From the NCBI GenBank assembly GCA_021790195.1, contig JAJYIF010000001.1, positions 216,067 through 280,066 of the forward strand: a stretch of DNA of 64,000 nucleotides, in the 5' to 3' direction. The translations under genes and the position numbers were made by a program. The notes under the pieces are model-generated. The model was not told where the DNA came from, did not search any database, and worked only from the letters and a program-made list of their open reading frames with translations. Positions 44,331 through 53,331 of the stretch are shown one piece after another; within the stretch, counting starts at the first letter, position 1; every line of letters starts with the position of its first letter. Source of the DNA: Nitrospirota bacterium. GTDB taxonomy: Bacteria > Nitrospirota > Thermodesulfovibrionia > Thermodesulfovibrionales > UBA9159.

Positions 44331-44333
44331 ATC

Positions 44334-45494
44334 TCACCCTGATGTCATTGCATACAGCATCTTATCAATGATGTTTCCCCTGTTGAACGTGTCTCTTATA
44401 TGTTTCCCGAGCATTGTCCCCTTCGCCTTCGCCTCATCGCTCTTTTCAAAGACCTGCCTCATCAATGATGAAGCATGCTTCAAATCGGGCTCTGCCCAAC
44501 GTTGATCTTTAGAATAAGATTTCCTCCCGATATGATCAATAACAGGAGCTAGCGTATAATTCACCAGGAATGCCAAATCAGGCGGCAAATAATCCAATTG
44601 TCCGCCAAAGCCGGTGATAATCACCGGGTTGCCGCACCCCCCGGCATCAAACGCCCCTAACCCCCATCCCTCTGACCTGCACAATGAGACATAACAATTT
44701 CCTTTTCTGTGAAGTGCATGGATGCTTTCATCGCTTATTTCATCATCGATAAGCTGAATTTTGGCGGGATCCCTGTAATCACGCAGGAGTTTTGAAATAG
44801 CACGCCTCGTGCTTCGCAACCCGCCGAGAAAAGATCGCCTGGTAAAATCTCTGTTGGATGTTTTTATGACTAATAGAGTGCGGTCATGAGCAGTAAAGGT
44901 GTCCAGATAGCATCTTATCGTATTCCAGATTGACTTTCTGGCCGTCCAATGTCCGATAGTGTAAAACACAAAGGGAGATGCTTCTCTCTCCCGCGGCAAT
45001 TCATCACCCGTCGGCTCCTTTTTTTCACAGACGTGAGGTACGACATCAATGGGAGTTGTGACCCCGCATCGTCTGAATACTTCCCTGTTCCATCTGCATG
45101 GCACAAATAAACGATCGACCATATTCAGCAGAGCAGGCCAATGACGAGGAAGGCTATCTGTTTCCCAAACAGTATAGCCGATTACCCGTTTGTTTGGCTC
45201 TCGCTTAATCCAAAAGGGAAAGTATTCCGGTACAGCGTGCACGATCACACTGTCGTAGGCAATCGGCTTATTACAGAATGGATCCAACTCAGGATCACCT
45301 ATAGCATCTCCTGCGAAAACTTCATACCCTAAGCCAAGGGCCTGTCCGGCCACCATTGGAGTCCACGTGAACGGAATACCTTTTGCCTTGATGCCGTAGA
45401 GATAAGACCGGGCCGCATGACCATACCCGCTTGCCTCATAAAGAGAGACATATTTGAGGCCTCTTATTGTGCCAGCAGGAGACTCTTTGCCCAT
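44334..45494 (-). CDS. Glycosyltransferase family 1/4
   Basis: The product has 386 residues. The N-terminal part (YVSLYEASGYGHAARSYLYG) and the donor-binding half (FVFYTIGHWTARKSIWNTI, IQLIDDEISDESIHALHRKG, CYVSLCRSEGWGLGAFDAGGCG) fit GT-B retaining transferases; the EGWG-LGAFDAGGCG block holds the nucleotide-sugar contacts. Often such proteins are annotated as glycosyltransferase group 1. It is the first gene of the four-gene minus-strand unit; no clear ribosome site precedes ATG 45494. The 650 bases upstream, which must contain its promoter, are AT-rich and gene-free. Confidence 0.85.
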   Translation of the reverse strand: MGKESPAGTIRGLKYVSLYEASGYGHAARSYLYGIKAKGIPFTWTPMVAGQALGLGYEVFAGDAIGDPELDPFCNKPIAYDSVIVHAVPEYFPFWIKREPNKRVIGYTVWETDSLPRHWPALLNMVDRLFVPCRWNREVFRRCGVTTPIDVVPHVCEKKEPTGDELPREREASPFVFYTIGHWTARKSIWNTIRCYLDTFTAHDRTLLVIKTSNRDFTRRSFLGGLRSTRRAISKLLRDYRDPAKIQLIDDEISDESIHALHRKGNCYVSLCRSEGWGLGAFDAGGCGNPVIITGFGGQLDYLPPDLAFLVNYTLAPVIDHIGRKSYSKDQRWAEPDLKHASSLMRQVFEKSDEAKAKGTMLGKHIRDTFNRGNIIDKMLYAMTSG

Positions 45495-46143
45495 ACTACA
45501 TTACATCTTTCTATCTGTCCTGTATGAAAGTGAGTGTTTAATATATCAAAGAAAACATGGCGTTGACAAGCCGGCTAGCAATTATCAGAAAATTGGGTTT
45601 ACAACTTGTAGTTGTTAGCATATGGCCGCCTTATATATATGCATTGACAAGCGTGTTACTAATTTTGCTGTTGACTCGAAAGTCAGTAAAAGATGCATTC
45701 AATCATTAACATCTAGCAAGATTGCACTTTATAAGAATTTTGGCCATCTGTCCCATACAAGCCCGTCCGCATGACAAGGTTCTTGTCACTCGCTTGTACT
45801 ATTAATATGTCGAATGGAAATCCTCCGTTACTCACTTAATCAAAAAGCGTAGTAGTACTGGAATTCCATGCTTTTGATCTGGCCGCTTTGCGTTTAGTTG
45901 GAGGGGAAGTAGAAAGTTATCGAGATCCGAAACTTCGGCGTCTTTCCAGAGAAACTTGAACGTTCATAGTATGGAATGAAACAAAAAGCTTTTTATTCTA
46001 CGTCAGGTGGTATAAAGCGAAAAATAATCGTTCGGATCGCCTTAATAGGTTGGTTTTCTTAAGCAATTTTCACGAGAGGGAAGTCGATTACGATATGTTG
46101 AATTGGTGGAGCCTGTTCTGTGTACCTTATGTTACATACCCTT
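45495..46143. other. Right margin of the island, AT-rich, no gene seen
   Basis: About 650 bases with no supported gene. Two related stretches, TTGACAAGCCGGCTAGCAAT (45563-) and TTGACAAGCGTGTTACTAAT (45644-), 81 bases apart, look like a degenerate direct repeat or repeated -35 boxes. No integrase remnant could be identified. Confidence 0.4.
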
Positions 46144-46157
46144 CCTTCGGCACCAAC
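46144..46157 (+). repeat. Right attachment repeat (attR-like) of tRNA-Leu 3' end
   Basis: CCTTCGGCACCAAC, identical to 34968-34981, here without the rest of a tRNA. It marks the right border of the island; ordinary core genes resume about 75 bases later. Confidence 0.65.
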
Positions 46158-46231
46158 TTTTTTCCCTGCCTTACCGGAATAACGACCGCTGAGATGTTCT
46201 GGGTTTTTCGTCTTCTGTGGCTATGAAGTTC

Positions 46232-46576
46232 TCATCCCGGAGGCCAGTGCATATGCCTGCCGCCAAGCAGATGGAGATGGATGTGGTAGACCGTCTGGCC
46301 GCTTTCGGCGTTACAGTTCGTCACGAGCCTGAACCCTCTTTCGGCGATGTTCTTGTCTCTTGCTATCTTGTTAGCAATCTTGAACAGATGGCCTATGAGA
46401 TGATCGTCTGCCTCTTTAAGGTCGAGGACTGTCGGGATATGTTTTTTAGGTATGATCAGGGTATGGACCGGGGCCTGAGGATTTACATCCTCGAACGCGA
46501 GGGCGATTTCATCTTCATAGACGATCATCGAAGGGACCTTCCTTTCGATGATCCTGCAGAAAATGCAATCATTCAA
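46232..46576 (-). CDS. HIT-family nucleotide-binding protein
   Basis: The product has 114 residues. It has the complete histidine triad (HIHLHLLGG near the C-terminus), the N-terminal CIFCRI zinc-type pair, and the conserved AFEDVNPQAPVHTLIIPKKH segment of Hint-type enzymes. These hydrolyse purine nucleoside phosphoramidates or adenylyl-conjugates, giving AMP. Housekeeping. It is on the same strand as hisI, 90 bases downstream of it. Confidence 0.93.
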   Translation of the reverse strand: MNDCIFCRIIERKVPSMIVYEDEIALAFEDVNPQAPVHTLIIPKKHIPTVLDLKEADDHLIGHLFKIANKIARDKNIAERGFRLVTNCNAESGQTVYHIHLHLLGGRHMHWPPG

Positions 46577-46666
46577 TTTCAGATCTCCATACTAGTCGGC
46601 AGTACGTTGTCTCCAATCCATAGTTTTTCCCGCTTGTTGTTGAGACTGTAGACTACGGACGGCCGA

Positions 46667-46996
46667 CTATTCTATCTTTCTATAAAAACATGTCCTCGCG
46701 CCGGTATGGCAAGCGCCGGCGCCATGCTGTTTCACTTTTATCAAAAGCGTGTCGGAGTCACAGTCATAGCATATCTCCCTGACTTTCTGGAGACAGCCGG
46801 ACGTTTCGCCCTTTTTCCAATATTTCTGCCTTGAACGGGACCAGAAGTGGGTGAAACCGGTTTCGACCGTCATCTTCAGGGAGGTCTCGTTCATGTATGC
46901 AAGCATCAGCACGTCGCCGTTTTCAATGTCCTGGACAATGGCCGGCACAAGCCCCTTATCGTCATATTTCAATTTCGGGATAGTAGCGCTCGACAT
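46667..46996 (-). CDS. hisI: Phosphoribosyl-AMP cyclohydrolase
   Basis: The 109-residue, stand-alone HisI carries the signature blocks [35 protein letters not shown] and the metal-binding [13 protein letters not shown] with [13 protein letters not shown], whose cysteines bind zinc. It opens the purine ring of PR-AMP in histidine synthesis, step three. No HisE domain is attached. It starts six bases after the ccsB stop codon, an unusual pairing for a histidine gene, so it is probably co-transcribed with resB-ccsB. Confidence 0.93.
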   Translation of the reverse strand: MSSATIPKLKYDDKGLVPAIVQDIENGDVLMLAYMNETSLKMTVETGFTHFWSRSRQKYWKKGETSGCLQKVREICYDCDSDTLLIKVKQHGAGACHTGARTCFYRKIE

Positions 46997-47002
46997 GATC
47001 TT

Positions 47003-48094
47003 TTATTGACCGCCGCTGCCGTAGCTGTGCAGACCCGAGAGGAGCAGGTTGACCCCAAGGTAAGTGAAGACCACCATCACAAAGCCCATAACGGCGACTA
47101 CGGCGATCTTCCTGCCTTTCCAGCCCCTGAGGAGCCTTGAGTGAAGATAAAAGGCATAGGTAAACCAGGTGATCAGGGACCAGGTCTCTTTGGGGTCCCA
47201 GCTCCAGTAGACACCCCATGCCTGGTCGGCCCAAATCGCGCCGAAGATAAGGCCGCCGAGGGTGAAGATCGGGAAACCGATGGCGATGCTCTTGTAGGTT
47301 ATCTCATCGAGGGTCTCCGGGGAGAGAGAAAAGCCCGCCAGCGCTTTCTTGAGGAGGTAGCCATATCTCCAGCACAGGAAGATGAAGGCTGCGGCTAGCA
47401 GCCAGCTCAACACCGAGACCGAGGTCGAGCTGCTCAGAAAAGACGCCTTGAAGAGATAGCTCTTTATGAGAACGTCCGAGTTGGCGGCCGCAACCTTGAA
47501 AGAAAGATAATCGAGTCCCATTGCCGCCAGCACGACGATAAATATCCCTATCGCCACCGTCCAGAAGATATATGAAGCCTCGTTCCTCTTTTCGGTCCTG
47601 AGAATAAGATACATGAGGCCCGTGCTGAAGGCCAGGGCAAAGGCGGAATATGAGATAAAGCTCATCGTCACATGGGCCAGAAGCCAGTTGCTCTGGAGGG
47701 CCGGCACGAGCGGCTCGATATCCTTGGGAACACCGGTGAGGTCTATAAAGGCAAGCGCAAGCCCCGCTATGGGCGTAACGAAGGCGCCGAAAGACCTATT
47801 CTTATATTTGAACTCGATGATCAGATAACCAAGGATGAGGCACCACACAAAGAATATCAGCGATTCATAGAGGTTTGTAAAAGGGGCCGCCCTCAGGATC
47901 CCCATGCCTCCGATTATATAGAACTCCTTCCATCTCAGAAGGATCGCGAATGTCTGCGAGACAAAGCCTACTATGGTCACGGTGGTCGCGGTCAGTCCGA
48001 CCAGTGGTTTCTTAAAGGCGAGATATATTATGTAAATGACCATGGCAAGGATATACGCCATGGTTGTGATCCCGAATAAGGTAGCGCTATTCAT
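47003..48094 (-). CDS. ccsB: Cytochrome c biogenesis protein CcsB/CcsA-type
   Basis: The product has 363 residues and about eight to nine membrane helices. The tryptophan-rich heme-handling motif is seen in WGVYWSWDPKETWSLITWF (WWD-type domain), with conserved histidines such as LLAHVTMSFI and FYLHSRLL. In system II maturation this protein with ResB carries heme across the membrane and attaches it to CxxCH apocytochromes. Such cytochromes are expected in this organism (one is encoded at 29538-29780). It follows resB by three bases. Confidence 0.92.
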   Translation of the reverse strand: MNSATLFGITTMAYILAMVIYIIYLAFKKPLVGLTATTVTIVGFVSQTFAILLRWKEFYIIGGMGILRAAPFTNLYESLIFFVWCLILGYLIIEFKYKNRSFGAFVTPIAGLALAFIDLTGVPKDIEPLVPALQSNWLLAHVTMSFISYSAFALAFSTGLMYLILRTEKRNEASYIFWTVAIGIFIVVLAAMGLDYLSFKVAAANSDVLIKSYLFKASFLSSSTSVSVLSWLLAAAFIFLCWRYGYLLKKALAGFSLSPETLDEITYKSIAIGFPIFTLGGLIFGAIWADQAWGVYWSWDPKETWSLITWFTYAFYLHSRLLRGWKGRKIAVVAVMGFVMVVFTYLGVNLLLSGLHSYGSGGQ

Positions 48095-48097
48095 TAT

Positions 48098-49555
48098 CTA
48101 TTTTCCTCCTTCCCTTGCTTTCGATAAAAGACCCGCCAGCTTGTCGACCTTTCTCTCAAACGATTGCCTGTTCTTGTTGGCGCTGGCCCCGACAATCACG
48201 TGTGTGCTGTTTTTTTCTTCAGTCAGTTTCACCCATATCTTCTTGTGACTCATGAAGAATGCGATGAACAGGCCGACTGCCATAGCTATGCAGCCGAAAT
48301 ACACGACCCCGACGCCCGGGTCCTTCCTTACTTGTAAACCAGTATACTGCAATCCCCATATGTCCGCCAGGACGACCGTATCGCCTTGAGGCAGTTTACC
48401 GGTCTGCGGATATCTCTCAAGTATCCAGCCGCCCGCTACCTTCTTGTCGCCTTCAAAGAAGTTTACGAGCACAGCAGGATTGTTCATCTGATCGGCGTAT
48501 GTGAAAGGCTTGCCCGTAGACTGATCGAAGCCGAGAGCGGGGGAGAAATCGTCCACCCTGCCGGTGATTTTTGTGCCGGGTATTGCAAAGCTGCCGCCGT
48601 ACCTGACATCCACGTCCTCAGTCTTTCCACCTTTCGGTGTAACCTTGAATATGAAAACGCCTTTTTCGATCCCCCCCGGGGCGATGCCGTAGCTCGACTG
48701 ATAAAAAGTGACACCTTTATAAGTAAGCGGCTTGTTCACCTCGACTTCATGCACCTCTTCCCCGTCGATCATCACGGGCTTGCCGTTGTCTATCACAGTG
48801 AGCCAGCTTTTGTACGCCTTCGGCATGTCGCTGTCGCCGTAGAAATCCACTTTAAACTTGTCGCATTTGATATCGAAGCCGAGCTGCCTCATCCCGCCCC
48901 TGCCTGTATCTACGGCGTTCGACATCTCGCCCTCGACAAGAGGCAGGAAGCCCTTAAATCCAAACCTCACGCCTATTATTGCGCCGAGGAGAATAAAGAG
49001 TATGCTGAAATGGGTTATATAGACACCGAGACGGGTATAATTGCCTTTCTGGGCATAAAGCTGATAGCCGCGTCCCTCTTTGACTTCCGCAAGGTCGAAT
49101 CCCGCCTCCTTTTTCACAATTTCACGGATCGTCGCCTTTGTCTGCTCGGGCACCCCCTTGATTACAAACTCCCTCTTGATCCCGAAACCCTTGAAGTGTT
49201 CTTCAGGGAGGGGTTTAATCGGCTCCTTTACGAGCTTCAGTATCTTCGGCAGACGGTCTATTGAACAGACTATGAGGTTGGCCGCAAAGAGAATTAGGAT
49301 CCCGACAAACCACCATGAATGGTACATGTCCATGAACCCGAGACTGTCGAATATCCGGTAAACAGAAGGCGCCGCCGACTGTCCGAAAAACTTGGCCAAC
49401 AACTTTATGTTTCTTTCGGGCTCGACGTTCTGCTCTATGACGGTGCCGACGATAGAAGTAAGAGATAGGACGGCGAATACGACGATCGCCAGCTTTATCG
49501 AGGCAAAGAAATCCCATATTTTGTCTATGATTGTCTTGTCTTTTTTCTTTTCCAC
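48098..49555 (-). CDS. resB: ResB/Ccs1-type cytochrome c biogenesis protein
   Basis: The product has 485 residues. Typical ResB layout: three N-terminal membrane helices (LAIVVFAVLSLTSIVGTVI, WFVGILILFAANLIVCSI, FSILFILLGAIIGVRFG), a large extracytoplasmic domain (about 200-420; LTYKGVTFYQSSYG), and a last helix (FGCIAMAVGLFIAFFMSH). It partners with CcsB to keep apocytochrome thiols reduced and ligate heme in system II. A basic C-terminal tail of about 45 residues is cytoplasmic. First gene of the resB-ccsB-hisI unit. Confidence 0.92.
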   Translation of the reverse strand: MEKKKDKTIIDKIWDFFASIKLAIVVFAVLSLTSIVGTVIEQNVEPERNIKLLAKFFGQSAAPSVYRIFDSLGFMDMYHSWWFVGILILFAANLIVCSIDRLPKILKLVKEPIKPLPEEHFKGFGIKREFVIKGVPEQTKATIREIVKKEAGFDLAEVKEGRGYQLYAQKGNYTRLGVYITHFSILFILLGAIIGVRFGFKGFLPLVEGEMSNAVDTGRGGMRQLGFDIKCDKFKVDFYGDSDMPKAYKSWLTVIDNGKPVMIDGEEVHEVEVNKPLTYKGVTFYQSSYGIAPGGIEKGVFIFKVTPKGGKTEDVDVRYGGSFAIPGTKITGRVDDFSPALGFDQSTGKPFTYADQMNNPAVLVNFFEGDKKVAGGWILERYPQTGKLPQGDTVVLADIWGLQYTGLQVRKDPGVGVVYFGCIAMAVGLFIAFFMSHKKIWVKLTEEKNSTHVIVGASANKNRQSFERKVDKLAGLLSKAREGGK

Positions 49556-49691
49556 CTGAAGCTCCTTAAAGTTTAATCTTTTTATTCTAATACTTTTTCA
49601 AAGGAAAATAATAGGGCTCTGCCGCCGGAAAGGACTTCGCTAAGCGCGTTCGGTTTCGCATAAGTCGAAAGAGGATCTGTAAGGAAGACGC

Positions 49692-50138
49692 CTATTTCAG
49701 CGGCCTCGGCTTGTCCCTTCTGGCGTTCACGATGCAAAAGAAACCAAAGGGTTCATCGTACGGGTTCCTAAGCTGATGAGGGGCAAGTGGGGCAATGTAA
49801 AGCGTATCCAGATAATTCATGGTGTTCATCTTATTTTCCGTGCGAACCTTCCCTTTCCCCCTGACGCAGATCACAACATGCTCATGCCTGTGCTTTTCAA
49901 GGCTCGTATATCCTCCAGGGGAGATCTCAAAATACCTGAGGTGGAACTTTGCGGATTCGCCCTTGTGACCGATGATTACACGCCTTATCACGTGGGCCCA
50001 ATCTCCTCCCTGAAGTTTATATCTCCTGGTCTTTATCCCATGCCATTTGAAATCGCCCCTGTGTCTGTTAAGCCTGCTCTTGTTTTCCGTTTCTTTTTCC
50101 GCCACGCCAACCTCCTTCAGGAAACTCCGAAGACTCAA
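49692..50138 (-). CDS. Cupin-domain protein
   Basis: The product has 148 residues. A single cupin barrel occupies about residues 55-145: motif 1 is FEISPGGYTSLEKHRHEHVV (G-x5-HxH-x3-E-like), motif 2 is LDTLYIAPLAPHQLRNP (PxxxxHxxxN). The histidines should bind a metal. Many such proteins are small metal-dependent enzymes or sensors; the substrate is unknown. Its start codon overlaps the stop of the dehydrogenase gene by four bases (50135-50138), so the two are translationally coupled and may act in one sugar- or alcohol-related step. Confidence 0.82.
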   Translation of the reverse strand: MSLRSFLKEVGVAEKETENKSRLNRHRGDFKWHGIKTRRYKLQGGDWAHVIRRVIIGHKGESAKFHLRYFEISPGGYTSLEKHRHEHVVICVRGKGKVRTENKMNTMNYLDTLYIAPLAPHQLRNPYDEPFGFFCIVNARRDKPRPLK

Positions 50139-51157
50139 AAAACGACAATACTCTTCAGCGAATCGCCTGCCAGGGCAGTAAGTCCGAAGGCGTCCGCAGT
50201 CTTCTCGACTGGGAACCGGTGGGTCACCAATTTCTCGGCCCTCACCGTCCCTTCCTCTATTATCTCAAGGGCATCGGCAGTATCGGTGGGGCCGCAGGAA
50301 TAGCTCGTGACAATGTTGATGTCGTTGAAATAAAGCTCATTAGGTTCGATGTCGAGACGCTCGCCGGGTTTCGCCGGCGTGAAGAAGAGGACCGTACCTC
50401 CAGCCCCGGTGGATTGTATACCCTGTTTCATCGCATCAACGCTGTTCGGACCCACAATCACGAGGTCCGCCTTCAGACCGCCCGTCAGCTCTTCAAGTGG
50501 AGCGGCGAGACTAGTCTTTGATACGTCGATAATCTCGTCTGCCCCGAACTCCTTAGCCTTCTGCAGCCTGTAAGGGACCCTGTCGGCGCCTATGATCCTG
50601 CCCGCGCCGAATTTTCGGGCAAGTATTATGTTCAACTGCCCCATTATACCGAGCCCCATGACAAGGACCGTATCACCCCGTCTGATATGGGCCCTCTTCA
50701 GGGCCTTTACAACGCAGGCGGTCGGCTCTATCAATGTACCGTCCTCGCAGCTCAGGGAATCGGGTATGCCCAATGTATCGTTTTCAAGATTGACAGCCGG
50801 TATCAGCAGATATTCGGCTATCCCTCCCGGCACTATCCGCGTGCTCCTCCATGTCTCGCAATGAACATAGTCGCCGCGTCTGCAAAATTTGCAGGTGAAA
50901 CAAGGGGCGTGGTGATGGGGGACAACCCTGTCTCCGGGCTTGAAGGAGCTGACCTCTTTCCCCACCTCCACAATCTCGCCCGCCGGTTCATGTCCGAGCA
51001 CAAGAGGGGCCTTCTTTTCTATATACCATGGCATTACGTCGCCGGAGCAGATGCCGCAGGCGCTTGTCTTCATGAGCGCATCGCCCGGCCCGATGTCGGG
51101 TATAGCTACGTCCTCTATACGTATGTCGTTAAAACCGTATAGTTTTGCGACTTTCAA
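50135..51157 (-). CDS. Zinc-dependent medium-chain dehydrogenase
   Basis: The product has 340 residues of the MDR superfamily. Catalytic zinc ligands are expected in SACGICSGD and LVLGHEPAGEIVE; the four structural-zinc cysteines are in CFTCKFCRRGDYVHC. The cofactor-binding motif GDTVLVMGLGIMGQLNIILA and ADRVPYRLQKAKEFGADE indicates NAD(H) preference (acidic residue after the strand). It resembles threonine/sorbitol/alcohol dehydrogenases; the exact substrate is not readable. It forms a coupled pair with the cupin gene. A second MDR gene of the same type lies 1.2 kb upstream at 52315-53328. Confidence 0.87.
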   Translation of the reverse strand: MKVAKLYGFNDIRIEDVAIPDIGPGDALMKTSACGICSGDVMPWYIEKKAPLVLGHEPAGEIVEVGKEVSSFKPGDRVVPHHHAPCFTCKFCRRGDYVHCETWRSTRIVPGGIAEYLLIPAVNLENDTLGIPDSLSCEDGTLIEPTACVVKALKRAHIRRGDTVLVMGLGIMGQLNIILARKFGAGRIIGADRVPYRLQKAKEFGADEIIDVSKTSLAAPLEELTGGLKADLVIVGPNSVDAMKQGIQSTGAGGTVLFFTPAKPGERLDIEPNELYFNDINIVTSYSCGPTDTADALEIIEEGTVRAEKLVTHRFPVEKTADAFGLTALAGDSLKSIVVF

Positions 51158-51183
51158 AAGGAACTTCCTTCATATATATAAGA

Positions 51184-51588
51184 TTAAGATATTCGATTAT
51201 ATCCATATTGTATAAAGTGGGCATCGAAGGTAAAGGCGGTTTTTATCCTTAGTCTGTCCATCACAGCGAAGCTCGTGCAATCTGTAAAAGAGAAGTCCTT
51301 ATCGTCATATTTTTCAAGAATCTTCCACGCCTTTTCCCAATCACCGGAGGTGACAGGCAAAATTCTGAGAAAGGGAATCGTTCTTAGCCCATTAGCGAAG
51401 TTAATTGTAGGCATGATGCCGATGGTTCGCAAAAGAAGGTTGTATATTTCGACAAGAACGAGATCAGAGGTTACAAGCGGCAATCTTCTGATGATAAGGT
51501 CTGTATAAAGTTTGCCCGCCTCGCCTGAATACTGGTCATTGGTGTCTGCAATTGCAATCCATGCGCCCGTATCGATGAATACAGTCAT
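51184..51588 (-). CDS. PIN-domain toxin (VapC family)
   Basis: The product has 134 residues. The PIN fold carries acidic active-site residues: first in [11 protein letters not shown], then a central glutamate in [10 protein letters not shown] and the late [13 protein letters not shown] (Asp) with FTFDAHF (Asp). It is an Mg-dependent ribonuclease, usually cutting tRNA or rRNA when freed from its antitoxin. The gene overlaps the antitoxin by four bases, the normal coupling of a type II pair. No truncation is evident. Confidence 0.87.
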   Translation of the reverse strand: MTVFIDTGAWIAIADTNDQYSGEAGKLYTDLIIRRLPLVTSDLVLVEIYNLLLRTIGIMPTINFANGLRTIPFLRILPVTSGDWEKAWKILEKYDDKDFSFTDCTSFAVMDRLRIKTAFTFDAHFIQYGYNRIS

Positions 51589-51824
51589 CTGGTTCTTTTT
51601 AAAAGAGGCCGTTTCTTATCGTAAAGATATTCGTCGTGTCTCAAAGCCGTATCCTTAAATGAGCTCTTGCCGATCCCGATAATGCTAAGAGCAGTCTTGG
51701 TTGCGATGTCTATTTCACTCTCTGTAAGGATAGTTAAAGCCACTTTTTGATGCTCGCTGAGCCGCACCTTTTTTAACGGCTTAAACACCCCATTTTCGTA
51801 CACAGCTTCGACTGTTTTGGGCAT
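51585..51824 (-). CDS. DUF104/AF2212-like antitoxin
   Basis: The product has 79 residues. The N-terminal beta-barrel [20 protein letters not shown] and the segment [14 protein letters not shown] match the DUF104 (AF2212-like) antitoxins that pair with PIN toxins. The C-terminal basic tail would wrap around the toxin. ATG 51824 follows GAGGAGG at ideal distance; an in-frame start at 51839 adds five residues but lacks a site. It neutralises the downstream PIN protein and probably represses its own promoter. Confidence 0.8.
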   Translation of the reverse strand: MPKTVEAVYENGVFKPLKKVRLSEHQKVALTILTESEIDIATKTALSIIGIGKSSFKDTALRHDEYLYDKKRPLLKRTR

Positions 51825-51924
51825 ACAACCTCCTCTCAATTGCGTCGTCTTATTTTACCACAAACGGCTCGTCGGAAATGCCTATGAGATATAGTGATTC
51901 ATTAGGTAATGGACAGTTCATACA

Positions 51925-52143
51925 ATGATAAATTTCTTTTTTGACAAACTGCAGGATATCCGAGGAAAGACCTATAATGCATTTGCCTTTGAGACTAAGA
52001 ATCCAGATGGCCTTTTCAAAAGGAGCGGCATTTGTATTGATATTGATGGCGATAGAAAGTGTACGCCTGAAGAACAGTTTTATGACGGCGATACCGTGGA
52101 ACTTGACGGCGAACGTTATCACCTTAAGCTTAACTATCCCTAA
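51925..52143 (+). CDS. Short ORF of unknown function, possible gene remnant
   Basis: A 72-codon frame without ribosome site. The latter part (CIDIDGDRKCTPEEQFYDGD, TVELDGERYHLKL) reads like true protein with an EF-hand-like Asp cluster. In the same frame, two codons after its stop, a further 31-codon ORF (52150-52245) has one membrane helix. The region may hold the decayed 3' part of a secreted-protein gene. Apart from this the 475 bases between the antitoxin and the dehydrogenase hold nothing I recognise. Confidence 0.35.
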   Translation: MINFFFDKLQDIRGKTYNAFAFETKNPDGLFKRSGICIDIDGDRKCTPEEQFYDGDTVELDGERYHLKLNYP

Positions 52144-52314
52144 TACATCATGCTGAGTTACTGGAAGCCGGTTTCCAATAGAACTTTGACGATTGGCATT
52201 GTCGCAGCTATTGCCTTCTGGATACATGCATTAACGAATTAAGGATGGTTTCAGCATTCTCTTGGTTTGTGTTCAAGAGCCGCCAATCGCAATGCGTCAG
52301 GACATTAACACCGC

Positions 52315-53328
52315 TCAAGGAATGATAGCATATTTCACCCCTTCGCCTTTCGACAATCTCTCAAAGGGGGTCTTAAGGTCCCTTAGGTGATAGCGACCGC
52401 TTATGAGAGGAGAAACATCGAGTTTCTTCTTGAGAAGGTCGAACGCCGCCCTTACATCCAAAGGAGTGAAATGGAAGGTCCCCCTGAGTGCGATTTCGTC
52501 ATAATGAAGCCTTGCTGCGTCATAAGTAACCGTCGCCCCGGACCTGCATCCCCCGAAAAGCACGACCGTGCCCCCGCGTCTCGCATAACCGACCGATGCC
52601 TCCCAAATGTCCGGCTGTCCCGTGCACTCAAAGACCGAATCGACTCCGAGGCCTCCTGAAAGTTCATCGATTGCCTCCTTAACTCCGGAAGGTGATACCG
52701 CTGCGTCGGCGCCGAGCCTCCGGGCAAGCGCGAGTCTCTTTTGCTCCAGGCCCGTAATAATCACGCGCGCACCCTTCAGCTTTGCCATCAGGAGGTGCAA
52801 TAAGCCGATAGGGCCGGCCCCTATTATAAGTATCAGGTCATTTCTCGCCACGTTCAGAAGACCCATTCCGTGAACGACACAAGAAAGAGGCTCGAGGAAG
52901 GCGGCTTCCTCAAAGCCCAGCCTCGATGGTTTTATGAATAGGTTCTGTCTCACAATCGCTCCCGGAAGGACAATATATTCGGCAAATGCCCCGAGGACTT
53001 TCGTATCCATGATCTTCCCGCAAAGGTTATAGAGCTTCCTTCTGCAAAAGCCGCATTCCATGCAGGGGGCGCTGTGAACGGCCATTACCTCATCCCCCTC
53101 CTTGAAATTCCTGACGCCTTTCCCTGTCCCCGCAACGGTCCCGGAGAATTCATGCCCGAACGGTCCGGGCATCGGAATTACAGGGTGACCTCTCAGGAAG
53201 GCCTTGAGGTCGGTCCCGCAGGTGAGGGCGGATTTGATCTTGACAAGGACCTCTCCTTTTGACGGCGCAGGAGTCGGTGTTTCCCTGAGCTCTATTTTCC
53301 CGGGTGAAACGAGGATGCCCGACAGCAC
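52315..53328 (-). CDS. Zinc-dependent medium-chain dehydrogenase
   Basis: This 337-residue MDR has catalytic zinc ligands in LTCGTDLKAF and FGHEFSGTVAG and structural zinc cysteines in CMECGFCRRKLYNLC. Cofactor motif DLILIIGAGPIGLLHLLMA. It is related to sorbitol/threonine dehydrogenases and only distantly similar to the MDR protein at 50135-51157. Substrate unknown. The gene starts three bases after the stop codon of the small membrane protein upstream, so these two are co-transcribed. Confidence 0.86.
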   Translation of the reverse strand: MLSGILVSPGKIELRETPTPAPSKGEVLVKIKSALTCGTDLKAFLRGHPVIPMPGPFGHEFSGTVAGTGKGVRNFKEGDEVMAVHSAPCMECGFCRRKLYNLCGKIMDTKVLGAFAEYIVLPGAIVRQNLFIKPSRLGFEEAAFLEPLSCVVHGMGLLNVARNDLILIIGAGPIGLLHLLMAKLKGARVIITGLEQKRLALARRLGADAAVSPSGVKEAIDELSGGLGVDSVFECTGQPDIWEASVGYARRGGTVVLFGGCRSGATVTYDAARLHYDEIALRGTFHFTPLDVRAAFDLLKKKLDVSPLISGRYHLRDLKTPFERLSKGEGVKYAIIP

Positions 53329-53331
53329 CGG

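Larger units (their letters stand above)
34980..46157. mobile_element. Glycan-biosynthesis genomic island at tRNA-Leu
   Basis: About 11.2 kb lies between the two copies of the 14-base tRNA-Leu end. It holds only glycosyltransferases, methyltransferases and an ABC exporter, in several transcription units; the methyltransferase part and the margins are clearly richer in A/T than the flanks. No integrase, excisionase or mobility gene is recognisable, so the island looks fixed. Content suggests surface glycan or glycolipid variation, a usual cargo of such islands. Confidence 0.6.
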
